From Mucilaginibacter celer (GTDB lineage: Bacteria > Bacteroidota > Bacteroidia > Sphingobacteriales > Sphingobacteriaceae), in contig NZ_CP032869.1 of NCBI RefSeq assembly GCF_003576455.2, positions 5,146,001 through 5,210,000 of the forward strand: a DNA stretch of 64,000 bases. The letters run 5' to 3'. The notes below the pieces were generated by a model that worked only from the letters and a program-made list of their open reading frames with translations, made no database searches and was not told where the DNA came from. Position 1 is the first letter of the stretch. Every line of letters begins with the position of its first letter. The position numbers were made by a program, and so were the translations under genes. Of this stretch, positions 24,976-32,355 are shown piece after piece.

Positions 24976-25805
24976 AAGTGGAAGACGTAAAAGCATATAT
25001 AGAATCAGGAATACTTGAACTTTATGTACTTGGCGATGTAAGCCCGGCACAAAAGTTACAGGTAGAAGAGATGGCTTTAAAGCATCCGGAAGTTAAGGCT
25101 GAACTGGATGAAATTGAGCAATCGCTGGAACTGTATGCCGAAGAAAACGCAATTGAACCACCCGAACACCTGCGCAACCGTATATTAGGCAGCTTGTTAA
25201 CTAATTTTAGCGACGATAACAACTTCCCGACAGCAACACACGTAGAACGTGAAAACGTTGTACCGATGACTTCGCCTGTTAAACAAGGATCCAACTTTTA
25301 CAAATACGCTTTTGCAGCATGCCTCGCATTGCTGATAGGCGCAACTGTTGCATTAATTAACGTTTATCAGCGCCTGCAGGCTACTGATAACCAATTAAGT
25401 GCCATGCAGCTGCAAACCCAGCGCTTTAGCAATACTGTTAGCGCCAAGGATGACGAGTTGAGCCTGCTGCGCGATACATCATATAAACTGATCCACTTAA
25501 AAGGTACAGCCAAATCGCCTGAAGCAGTCATGACTGTAGCCTTTAGCCCATCTAAACAAAAAGTGGTTATTGATATGGAAGCGCTTAAACTGCCGGCCAA
25601 TGATAAAACACATCAATACCAGCTTTGGGCATTGGTGGGTGGCAAACCGGTTGACTTGGGTGTATTTGACGCTACTGCAGATTCAAGCGGCTTTAAAAAC
25701 ATGAAAGCCATAGCAGCAGCCGATGCATTTGCAGTAACACTTGAACCTCGCGGTGGCAGCGCAAGCCCAACCTTAAGCGAAATGGTGGTACTGGGCAAAT
25801 ACTAA
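24972..25805 (+). CDS. Anti-sigma factor, RskA-type, membrane-bound
   Basis: The protein has 277 residues. The start is TTG at 24972, overlapping the sigma stop, or possibly GTG at 24978. The N-terminal cytoplasmic zinc-less anti-sigma part contains ESGILELYVLGDVSPAQKLQVEEMA. One transmembrane helix (YAFAACLALLIGATVALINVY, about 112-132) is followed by a coiled coil. The periplasmic RskA domain includes HQYQLWALVGGKPVDLGVFD. It should bind the adjacent sigma factor and release it on an envelope signal. Confidence 0.93.
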   Translation: MKVEDVKAYIESGILELYVLGDVSPAQKLQVEEMALKHPEVKAELDEIEQSLELYAEENAIEPPEHLRNRILGSLLTNFSDDNNFPTATHVERENVVPMTSPVKQGSNFYKYAFAACLALLIGATVALINVYQRLQATDNQLSAMQLQTQRFSNTVSAKDDELSLLRDTSYKLIHLKGTAKSPEAVMTVAFSPSKQKVVIDMEALKLPANDKTHQYQLWALVGGKPVDLGVFDATADSSGFKNMKAIAAADAFAVTLEPRGGSASPTLSEMVVLGKY

Positions 25806-25841
25806 CAGCAAACAAACCCCTCGCCCCGGGGAATCTGATAA

Positions 25842-25889
25842 AAAAAGCTTACATTTTTTTGCATCTGCAAAAAACAATGTAAGCTTTTT
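25842..25889 (+). terminator. Terminator after sigma/anti-sigma operon
   Basis: A 14-bp stem (aaaaagcttacatt at 25842-25855, aatgtaagcttttt at 25876-25889) ends in a T-run. The A/T-symmetric stem could work in both directions. Confidence 0.82.
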
Positions 25890-26118
25890 GTGCGTTATAG
25901 AGTATCCAATTTATACATTACGTAAACGTAAAGCACACTACGCGAATTATTTAACATTTTTTTAACCAAAAGCCAAACCAATTATTCGTTTTTTTGTAAC
26001 TAATAGTAATGTGCAAACGTCTTATGATTAGTTAGGGTTTAAAGACGGTATAAAAACAAAAAACCTAACCTCCAAAATTTGAGTATTTAGTTCTTTATAA
26101 GATCAGTTAATAGTTAAT
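25890..26118. other. AT-rich intergenic stretch, no gene seen
   Basis: The space between the sigma operon terminator and the nnr terminator holds no open frame with gene-like features and no recognisable RNA. The genes on both sides end here, so no promoter is expected. It could hide a small RNA, but nothing specific is visible. Confidence 0.5.
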
Positions 26119-26120
26119 CA

Positions 26121-26151
26121 AAAACGGCTGTATGATACTTGCAGCCGTTTT
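26121..26151 (-). terminator. Bidirectional-type terminator after nnr
   Basis: A 10-bp stem (aaaacggctg at 26121-26130, cagccgtttt at 26142-26151) is flanked by A-rich and T-rich sequence. The nnr stop codon is at 26153-26155, directly against the stem. Confidence 0.75.
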
Positions 26152-26152
26152 T

Positions 26153-27658
26153 TTATGCTTTTAACTTTGCCATAGTTACCGGTAGCTGGGTAATGAGTTT
26201 ACCCGGCAAAACCACGTTCATACGGTTGGGTAATGCCAGCTCATCACCCGCCTTGCCATGAATATAAACTGCCATAATACAAGCATCGGCCGGTTTATAT
26301 TTTTGAGCTAATAAGGCAGCAACAATGCCGGTAAGCACATCACCCATTCCTCCGCTGGCCATAGCCGGGTTTCCGGTCGAATTAAAATAAGCCTTGCCGG
26401 CGGGCGTGGCTGTTATGGTATAATCGTTTTTGAGGATAATGCAGAGGTTTAATTCTTTAGCTTTTACAATGCTTGTTTGCAGGCGCTGCCACCAATTGCT
26501 ATGCGTGCCAAAAAGCCTGTCGAACTCTTTCATGTGCGGGGTTAAAATACTGCCTGCGGGTAGCATAGTCAATAACTCTTTATTTTCGGCAAGCAGGTTT
26601 AGTGCATCGGCATCAATAACAAGGGGCTTTTTATAGTTTTTGATGATGGTTTTTAGCAGCGCCAAAGCCTCACCATCCTTACCAAGGCCAGGTCCTACGG
26701 CTATGGTGCTAAATTTATCCCACTCAATTTGGGGCATTGTATTCTCTCTTCGTGTAATAGCCATCACCTCGGGCAGGTAGCTGTTTAAGGCTGTTAAACC
26801 ACTTTCGGGGATGCAGGCCGTGGTTAAACCTGCACCGGCATGCGCCGCGGCAGATGAACTTAACAAAGCCGCCCCCATCGTTTTTTCCTGTCCGGCTATC
26901 AGCAATACATGGCCGTAGGTACCTTTATTACTAAAATGGTGCCGGGGTTTCAATATCTGCCTTATATCCTTTTCTTCAACAAACTGATATGGCGAGTTTA
27001 GCGAGTGTACAAATTTTTCGCTAATGCCTATATTAACTGCTTCCCAGCAATCAACATATGGTGCCGATTCGGGCAAAAGGAAATTGATTTTTGGCTGCTG
27101 AAAAGTAATTACCAGCCCCGCTTTTATCGCAATAGCATTTTGTGGAACTTCTCCATCTGAGAAAAAACCCGTAGGTACATCAACGGCAACAACCGTTTTA
27201 TCCAAATCATTAATAAAATTAACCAACCGGGCATAATCGCCTGCGAGTGGTTTGTTTAAGCCGCTGCCCAGCAAAGCATCAATAATTACACGGCTGTTAT
27301 CTTCCGGAATCTGCGTTCCTTTTTCAAGCTCTTTTATTGTGACACAGGTTTGTTTTAAGCGCTCATAATTAGCCTTGAAATCGTCGGAGCTTTTTTCTGA
27401 AAAGCGGGCAATTACCACATTAAGTTTATTGTAATGATGGTCGCACAGTATTCTCGCTATAGCCAGGCCGTCGCCGCCATTGTTTCCGGTGCCGCAGTAA
27501 AAAGTTATCGGCTCGTTTTTATCAGGAAAACGGTTCACAAACCAACCTACAAAGGCCCTCGAGGCACGTTCCATCAAATTGACGGACGAGATTGGCTCAT
27601 TGGCGATGGTATAGGCATCGCCTTCACGAATTTGCTCGGAAATTAATAATGGCAGCAT
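26153..27658 (-). CDS. nnr: Bifunctional NAD(P)HX epimerase/dehydratase
   Basis: The protein has 501 residues. The N-terminal YjeF_N domain (about 1-215; FYCGTGNNGGDGLAIAR) epimerises damaged NAD(P)HX. The C-terminal carbohydrate-kinase-like domain (about 225-495) is the ATP/ADP-dependent NAD(P)HX dehydratase, with AVGPGLGKD, LTPHMKEFDRL and GNPAMASGGMGDVLTGIVAALL. It repairs hydrated nicotinamide cofactors. It is transcribed alone. Confidence 0.95.
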   Translation of the reverse strand: MLPLLISEQIREGDAYTIANEPISSVNLMERASRAFVGWFVNRFPDKNEPITFYCGTGNNGGDGLAIARILCDHHYNKLNVVIARFSEKSSDDFKANYERLKQTCVTIKELEKGTQIPEDNSRVIIDALLGSGLNKPLAGDYARLVNFINDLDKTVVAVDVPTGFFSDGEVPQNAIAIKAGLVITFQQPKINFLLPESAPYVDCWEAVNIGISEKFVHSLNSPYQFVEEKDIRQILKPRHHFSNKGTYGHVLLIAGQEKTMGAALLSSSAAAHAGAGLTTACIPESGLTALNSYLPEVMAITRRENTMPQIEWDKFSTIAVGPGLGKDGEALALLKTIIKNYKKPLVIDADALNLLAENKELLTMLPAGSILTPHMKEFDRLFGTHSNWWQRLQTSIVKAKELNLCIILKNDYTITATPAGKAYFNSTGNPAMASGGMGDVLTGIVAALLAQKYKPADACIMAVYIHGKAGDELALPNRMNVVLPGKLITQLPVTMAKLKA

Positions 27659-27738
27659 ATATCCTAAAGTAAGGATTTATGTGATTTGTTTTGGGGGTGA
27701 GAGTATGCGGATTAAAAATATTAGATTGTAATCCTTTT

Positions 27739-27927
27739 TCACAAATATTTAGCGAGATTTTCACGCATTTCATTTGCACGATAACGGAAATGTCTTTTGT
27801 AATCCCGCTCCGTTAGTTCGTCTAAGTTTAACAAATTAGATTGCCGCACCTGAACACCAAGTTTTGCCAGTAGGATTAACGCTTCCTCGATATTATTATC
27901 GGGAATATCAATTGTCAATGTTGTCAT
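27739..27927 (-). CDS. Small antitoxin-like protein, orphan
   Basis: The protein has 62 residues. The N-terminus MTTLTIDIPDNNIEEALILL resembles that of the antitoxin at 51327-51548 (MTTLTIQIPDGES), a beta-strand followed by a helix. The rest is charged (ERDYKRHFRYRANEMRENL). No toxin gene lies beside it. It is either a remnant of a toxin-antitoxin module or a free-standing regulator. It lies 68 bp downstream of another small gene on the same strand. Confidence 0.5.
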   Translation of the reverse strand: MTTLTIDIPDNNIEEALILLAKLGVQVRQSNLLNLDELTERDYKRHFRYRANEMRENLAKYL

Positions 27928-27995
27928 AACCTTTCATACTTTTCGCGACCGAAATTCTTAATTAAGTCATGAATACCCGATAATAAGAGAATATA

Positions 27996-28229
27996 TTAGT
28001 TTACCAAACTACGATAATGCCCTTTACTTAACTGATCATAACTATCCGCAGTAATATTATGCTCATTTTCCCATTCTTCAATCGCTTCATCCATCTGTTG
28101 GGCCAACAGTTTAACAACAAGTTGCCTTATCTGAGCAAAATCAGCCTCGGGCAAAGGCTTTTTTAATAGCCGTAACATCATTACTTGCTGCTCATTCAAC
28201 GGGTTAGTTATTAACTCTTTTGCTCCCAT
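27996..28229 (-). CDS. Small hypothetical protein, antitoxin-like
   Basis: The protein has 77 residues, largely helical: NEQQVMMLRLLKKPLPEADFAQIRQLVVKLLAQQMDEAIEEWENEHN. Its layout resembles Bacteroidota proteins that precede PIN-domain toxins (recalled pattern, not searched). No PIN gene follows; instead the next gene is another antitoxin-like frame. No function is assigned. Confidence 0.5.
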   Translation of the reverse strand: MGAKELITNPLNEQQVMMLRLLKKPLPEADFAQIRQLVVKLLAQQMDEAIEEWENEHNITADSYDQLSKGHYRSLVN

Positions 28230-28424
28230 AACTCAAATATAACTAAATATCAGGTAATAACTATTCGTAACCGATGGCCATATAGCATGGATTTACACTA
28301 CAAACCCATACACCCCTATTTAACACTCCTTGCAACCTGCACAAAAATTCATTTTACCTCCCCATTATAAACACCCCATCTACCAAACCAATAATCTACT
28401 AACTTTGTGGACTTTTTTTATATC

Positions 28425-29876
28425 ATGATTAAAAAGCCCATCGCAACCCTCCTTGCCGAATCAAAGGAAGAAGGTGAACATTCATTAAAACGCTCGCTCG
28501 GCCCGGTTAACCTTATATTAATCGGGATAGGCATCATTATAGGTGCCGGTTTGTTTTCATTAACAGGCATAGCCGCCGGCCAGCATTCGGGCCCGGCGGT
28601 TACCATATCTTTTTTAATTGCCGCGGTAGGTTGTGCTTTTGCAGCGCTTTGTTACGCCGAGTTTTCGGCCATGATACCGGTTGCCGGCAGTGCGTACACC
28701 TATTCGTACGCTACCATGGGCGAGCTTTTTGCCTGGATCATAGGCTGGGACCTGGCTTTGGAGTATGCCGTTGGCGCGGCTACGGTGGCTATCAGCTGGT
28801 CGCAGTATTTAACTAAATTTTTATCCTGGTTTGATCTGTACCTGCCTCCGCAGCTTACGCTTTCGCCCTTTGAAACAGCTAAGGCGGCGAATGGAGATGT
28901 AATTAAAGGTATCATTAATTTACCTGCGGCGTTGATCGTGATGCTTGTAACGAGTATTATTATTCGCGGCACGAAAGGTTCGGCCTGGGTAAACGCTGTT
29001 ATTGTAACCTTGAAGGTAGGCGTGGTGCTGGTATTTATTGCCGTGGGCTGGTCATTTATCAACCCTCAAAACTATCATCCCTACATTCCGCAAAACACAG
29101 GTGTTTGGGGCGATTATGGATGGTCGGGCATACTGAGAGGAGCCGGGCTGGTATTTTTTGTATTTATAGGATTTGATGCCGTATCAACCGCAGCCCAGGA
29201 AGCTAAAAATCCCCAGCGCAATATGCCCATCGGTATTATTGGTTCACTACTCATCTGTACGGTGTTGTTTATTGTATTTGCCCACGTAATGACCGGAATG
29301 GCCAATTATAAAGAGTTTATAGGTTCGGGTGCGCCCGTAGCCATCGCTATCGAGAAAACAGGTTACCAGTGGCTAAGCAAAGCGATTGTATTGGCTATAT
29401 TAATAGGCTATACCTCGGTTATTTTGGTCGATCTGCTGGGCCAGTCGCGTGTATTTTTCTCCATGTCGAAGGATGGTTTGTTGCCGAAGGTGTTTTCAGA
29501 AGTGCATCCTAAATTCCGTACACCCTGGAAATCGAACATTGTGCTTTGCGCTTTTATCGCCATTTTCGCCGCATTTGTACCTATTCGCGTAGTTGGCGAA
29601 ATGACCAGCATTGGTACCCTGCTGGCTTTTGTAATGGTTTGCGCAGGTGTACTTATTTTACGCAAACAACAGCCCGATGTACATCGCCCATTTAAAACAC
29701 CCTTAGTTCCGTTGGTGCCCATTTTAGGTATCTTAACCTGCTTTGCGATGATGACTTTTTTACCCGGCGATACCTGGCTGCGTTTGATTGTCTGGCTTGC
29801 AATTGGCCTGGTTATCTACTATACTTACGGCAAAAAAAACAGTGTTATCCGCAAAATGCTTGCGGGTAAACAATAG
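28425..29876 (+). CDS. APC-family cationic amino acid permease
   Basis: The protein has 483 residues. I chose the ATG at 28425 over the GTG at 28407 because TAACTTTG at 28400-28407 looks like a -7 promoter element. Twelve or more hydrophobic segments are visible. The first carries the APC signature GIGIIIGAGLFSLTGIAAG, and GFDAVSTAAQEAKNPQRNMP is the conserved loop. It should import an amino acid by proton symport or exchange at the inner membrane. The start of the ferredoxin-reductase gene follows within 12 bp, suggesting cotranscription. Confidence 0.93.
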   Translation: MIKKPIATLLAESKEEGEHSLKRSLGPVNLILIGIGIIIGAGLFSLTGIAAGQHSGPAVTISFLIAAVGCAFAALCYAEFSAMIPVAGSAYTYSYATMGELFAWIIGWDLALEYAVGAATVAISWSQYLTKFLSWFDLYLPPQLTLSPFETAKAANGDVIKGIINLPAALIVMLVTSIIIRGTKGSAWVNAVIVTLKVGVVLVFIAVGWSFINPQNYHPYIPQNTGVWGDYGWSGILRGAGLVFFVFIGFDAVSTAAQEAKNPQRNMPIGIIGSLLICTVLFIVFAHVMTGMANYKEFIGSGAPVAIAIEKTGYQWLSKAIVLAILIGYTSVILVDLLGQSRVFFSMSKDGLLPKVFSEVHPKFRTPWKSNIVLCAFIAIFAAFVPIRVVGEMTSIGTLLAFVMVCAGVLILRKQQPDVHRPFKTPLVPLVPILGILTCFAMMTFLPGDTWLRLIVWLAIGLVIYYTYGKKNSVIRKMLAGKQ

Positions 29877-29887
29877 TTTTGCCAAAG

Positions 29888-30919
29888 ATGACTGAGGATA
29901 TTTTAAAATTAAAAGTCGAACGCGTAAAACGGGAATCGGCAGATATCGCTACGTTTTACCTGAGTGCCCTTGATGGGCATGTTATACCTTACCAGGCAGG
30001 GCAATTCGTAACGCTGATATTTAACCACCGGCAGGAAGAGATCAGGCGCTCGTATTCTTTAAGTTCATCACCTGATGAGCTTTATATGGCTATTACCATC
30101 AAGCGCATCAGTAATGGCGAGATCTCACGCTTTATGCTGGCCAAAATAAAAGAGGGCGATATATTAACTGCACTGGCTCCTGCAGGCCGCTTTATTATCA
30201 GCGATTATCAACACGAAAAAGATATCTTTTTATTTGCCGGCGGCAGCGGCATTACACCCATATTTTCGCAGTTAAAGTATGTACTTGGGAGGGAAGGCCA
30301 AAGCAGGCTGATCCTGATCTACAGCAATCAAAATACCCAATCCATTTTATTTAAAGATGAACTGGAAAAGCTGGTGGCCGAACATCCCGCCAGGTTAACC
30401 ATCATTCACCTGCTGAGCAGTGAGGCCAACCGGCTTAATACGGATAAAGTAGAGAAACTGGTTAAACAACACGCTCATTTTAATATTACCAATGCGGAGT
30501 TTTACCTGTGCGGTCCGTTTGCATATATGCGTATGATTAGGTTTGACCTGGTTTATATGGGGATTGAAAAAGATAAGATCCGCCGTGAAAATTTTGTGCT
30601 TGAAACCGTTCCTGTTACCGGCGCTTTTACAAGCTTCCCTCCCCGCAACATCAAAATACAATATGGTGGAGAGCTGCACGATATTGTGGTGGGCGAAAAT
30701 CAATCCATACTACAGGCTGCCCTGCAAAACAATATTGCATTGCCCTACAGTTGCCGTGGAGGGGTTTGCTCAACCTGCATGATGAAATGAACCGCCGGTA
30801 AAGTTGAAATGGTAAAGAACGATGTATTGACAGATGCGGATCTTGCGCAGGGCTGGATATTGACCTGTACCGGGCATCCGGTGGATGATGAGGTGGTGAT
30901 TGGCCCCCCAGCCCTCTAA
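29888..30919 (+). pseudogene. Ferredoxin-NADP reductase-like flavoprotein interrupted by in-frame TGA
   Basis: The FAD-binding domain (IPYQAGQFVTLIF, RRSYSLSSSP) and NAD-binding domain (FLFAGGSGITPIFSQL) are intact. The C-terminal 2Fe-2S ferredoxin domain has Cys289-x4-Cys294-x2-Cys297. Then TGA at 30788-30790 (codon 301) interrupts the frame. Beyond it the frame continues with TAGKVEMVKNDVLTDADLAQ and WILTCTGHP, restoring Cys327 at the expected x29 spacing. The frame finally stops at 30917-30919 inside a repeat element. This is a PaaE/Hmp-like electron-transfer reductase. The truncated product would lack the fourth iron ligand. Possible causes are a nonsense mutation, a sequencing error or, less likely, recoding. 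An alternative TTG start lies at 29879. Confidence 0.82.
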
Positions 30920-31119
30920 AGGGCATAGCCGTCAACTTAAGCAAAAAGCGGTGGAATTGTGCGATTCCCCTCTCGAGAGGGGTGGAGGGGTGTGTTACTC
31001 TACGTGTAGTTATCGCTCGTATAACACACCCCTGCTCCCGCTCTTTCCCATCGCGCCCCCTCTCAAGAGGGGAATTTAAAAGCCTGATTCTTAATTTGAC
31101 GGCAATGCCCTAAAGGGGA
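30912..31119. repeat. Nested palindromic repeat, containing family 1 copy B
   Basis: The outer inverted repeat has left arm agggcatagccgtcaactta within 30912-30941 and right arm cttaatttgacggcaatgcc within 31090-31119. Inside it, 30953-31076 is a second palindrome with arms ggtggaggggtgtgtta and taacacacccctgctcc, and end words gattcccctctcgagagg and ccctctcaagaggggaat. The inner unit has the same plan as copies A and C. The outer left arm provides the stop codon of the interrupted reductase gene. Confidence 0.78.
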
Positions 31120-31182
31120 GTAAAAAATCGACGCAATCAACGTAATCAAATAAATCAATGGTCAAATCATGGTTCAGACCAA

Positions 31183-32352
31183 TCAACGGTCAGCCGGCAA
31201 ATGCTGCCTCACCGTTCGCCTGTGTACCACCGTTTTTACTTTTTTTGTTTTGGATTTTTTACGTTTACCCAGCCAGATAATGAAACCCGTTATTGGCAGG
31301 CTGGCGCAAATTAAACTGGCCAAAAAAGCGATGATCTTACCGGGTAATCCTAAAATCTGCCCTACGTGAATATCGTAGTTCATGTTATTCATCTTCATGC
31401 CGGGACTTTTCTGTTCATGAGCCGTACGGTTAAGCAATTTGCCGCTGTACTTATCAAATGTGTAGCTATCGCTTTTATAATAATGTAAAGCTTTTGCGTA
31501 GGCGGTTACACCTACGGCGCCGGCTTTAGCTTCATCATCATAAATCAAAAACATTTCGGCATTTGGCGAACCTGCCCTGGCTGCTAAATATGCTTTGTTG
31601 ATGATTTGAGTAGTGTCGACCTTTCCTTTCAGTAATGAATCGGATTTAAATACAGCCTTTTCTTCGGGATGGGCCTTACCCAGGTTGGCAGTAGCATAAA
31701 TGCCTTCACGTACCCAATCAAAAGCAATAGATAAACCTGTTATGGCTAAAATTATAGCCACGCTGGTTGCATAAAAGCCCAATACATTGTGCAAATCGTA
31801 ATTAACCCTGCGCCAGCGGCCGCCCCATTTAATGGTGAGGCTGCGTTTGCGGTCGGTTTTGCGTTTGGGCCACCATAGTACAATGCCGGTTATCATCAGC
31901 ACAACAAAAATAATTACCGAGACGCCTACTACCATGCCGCCTATATTGGCCGGCAGCAACAGGTACAGGTGAATATACTCAACAATAATAAAAAAATTTG
32001 AAGTGGGGCTTTCAGTATGGGTGATTTTACCGGTATAGGGGTTTTGATAAACATATAACAAACCCTCCTTTTTATCATTCACCAACACACCTGCCGGGCG
32101 ACCAATGCCGTAATAATAAATATAGCTGGCTGTTGCACCCTTGCGGCCTTTCAACGCTTCGGTTTTAAGTATAGATGGCGCTATGTAAGGTTTATTCTGT
32201 ACTTCCACCTTACGATAATCATGTATTGCATCCTGAATTTCATCCTGAAAACAAAAAATACAACCGGTGATGCTCACAATAAATACCACCAGCCCGGAGA
32301 TAAATCCGAGCCAGCGATGTATAAACAATATGGTTTTCTTAAAAGGCGTCAT
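31183..32352 (-). CDS. PepSY-associated transmembrane protein, iron-reductase-like
   Basis: The protein has 389 residues. It starts with the family's first helix (TILFIHRWLGFISGLVVFIVSITGCIFCF), has two periplasmic PepSY-like regions, and further helices (VGVSVIIFVVLMITGIVLWW, VLGFYATSVAIILAITGLSIAF, IIAFLASLICASLPITGFIIWL). Such proteins often pair with siderophore receptors and are thought to reduce ferric siderophores at the inner membrane; conserved His residues may bind heme. It starts three bases after the receptor stop codon, forming an operon. Confidence 0.88.
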   Translation of the reverse strand: MTPFKKTILFIHRWLGFISGLVVFIVSITGCIFCFQDEIQDAIHDYRKVEVQNKPYIAPSILKTEALKGRKGATASYIYYYGIGRPAGVLVNDKKEGLLYVYQNPYTGKITHTESPTSNFFIIVEYIHLYLLLPANIGGMVVGVSVIIFVVLMITGIVLWWPKRKTDRKRSLTIKWGGRWRRVNYDLHNVLGFYATSVAIILAITGLSIAFDWVREGIYATANLGKAHPEEKAVFKSDSLLKGKVDTTQIINKAYLAARAGSPNAEMFLIYDDEAKAGAVGVTAYAKALHYYKSDSYTFDKYSGKLLNRTAHEQKSPGMKMNNMNYDIHVGQILGLPGKIIAFLASLICASLPITGFIIWLGKRKKSKTKKVKTVVHRRTVRQHLPADR

Positions 32353-32355
32353 GCA

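Noticed and set aside
27739..28229. Complete toxin-antitoxin operon
   Set aside because: Both small proteins look antitoxin-like; no toxin frame is present between or beside them.
30788..30800. Selenocysteine codon in the reductase gene
   Set aside because: The TGA lies where a Cys could sit, but no convincing hairpin follows it and selenocysteine machinery is not evident here, so a nonsense change is preferred until checked.
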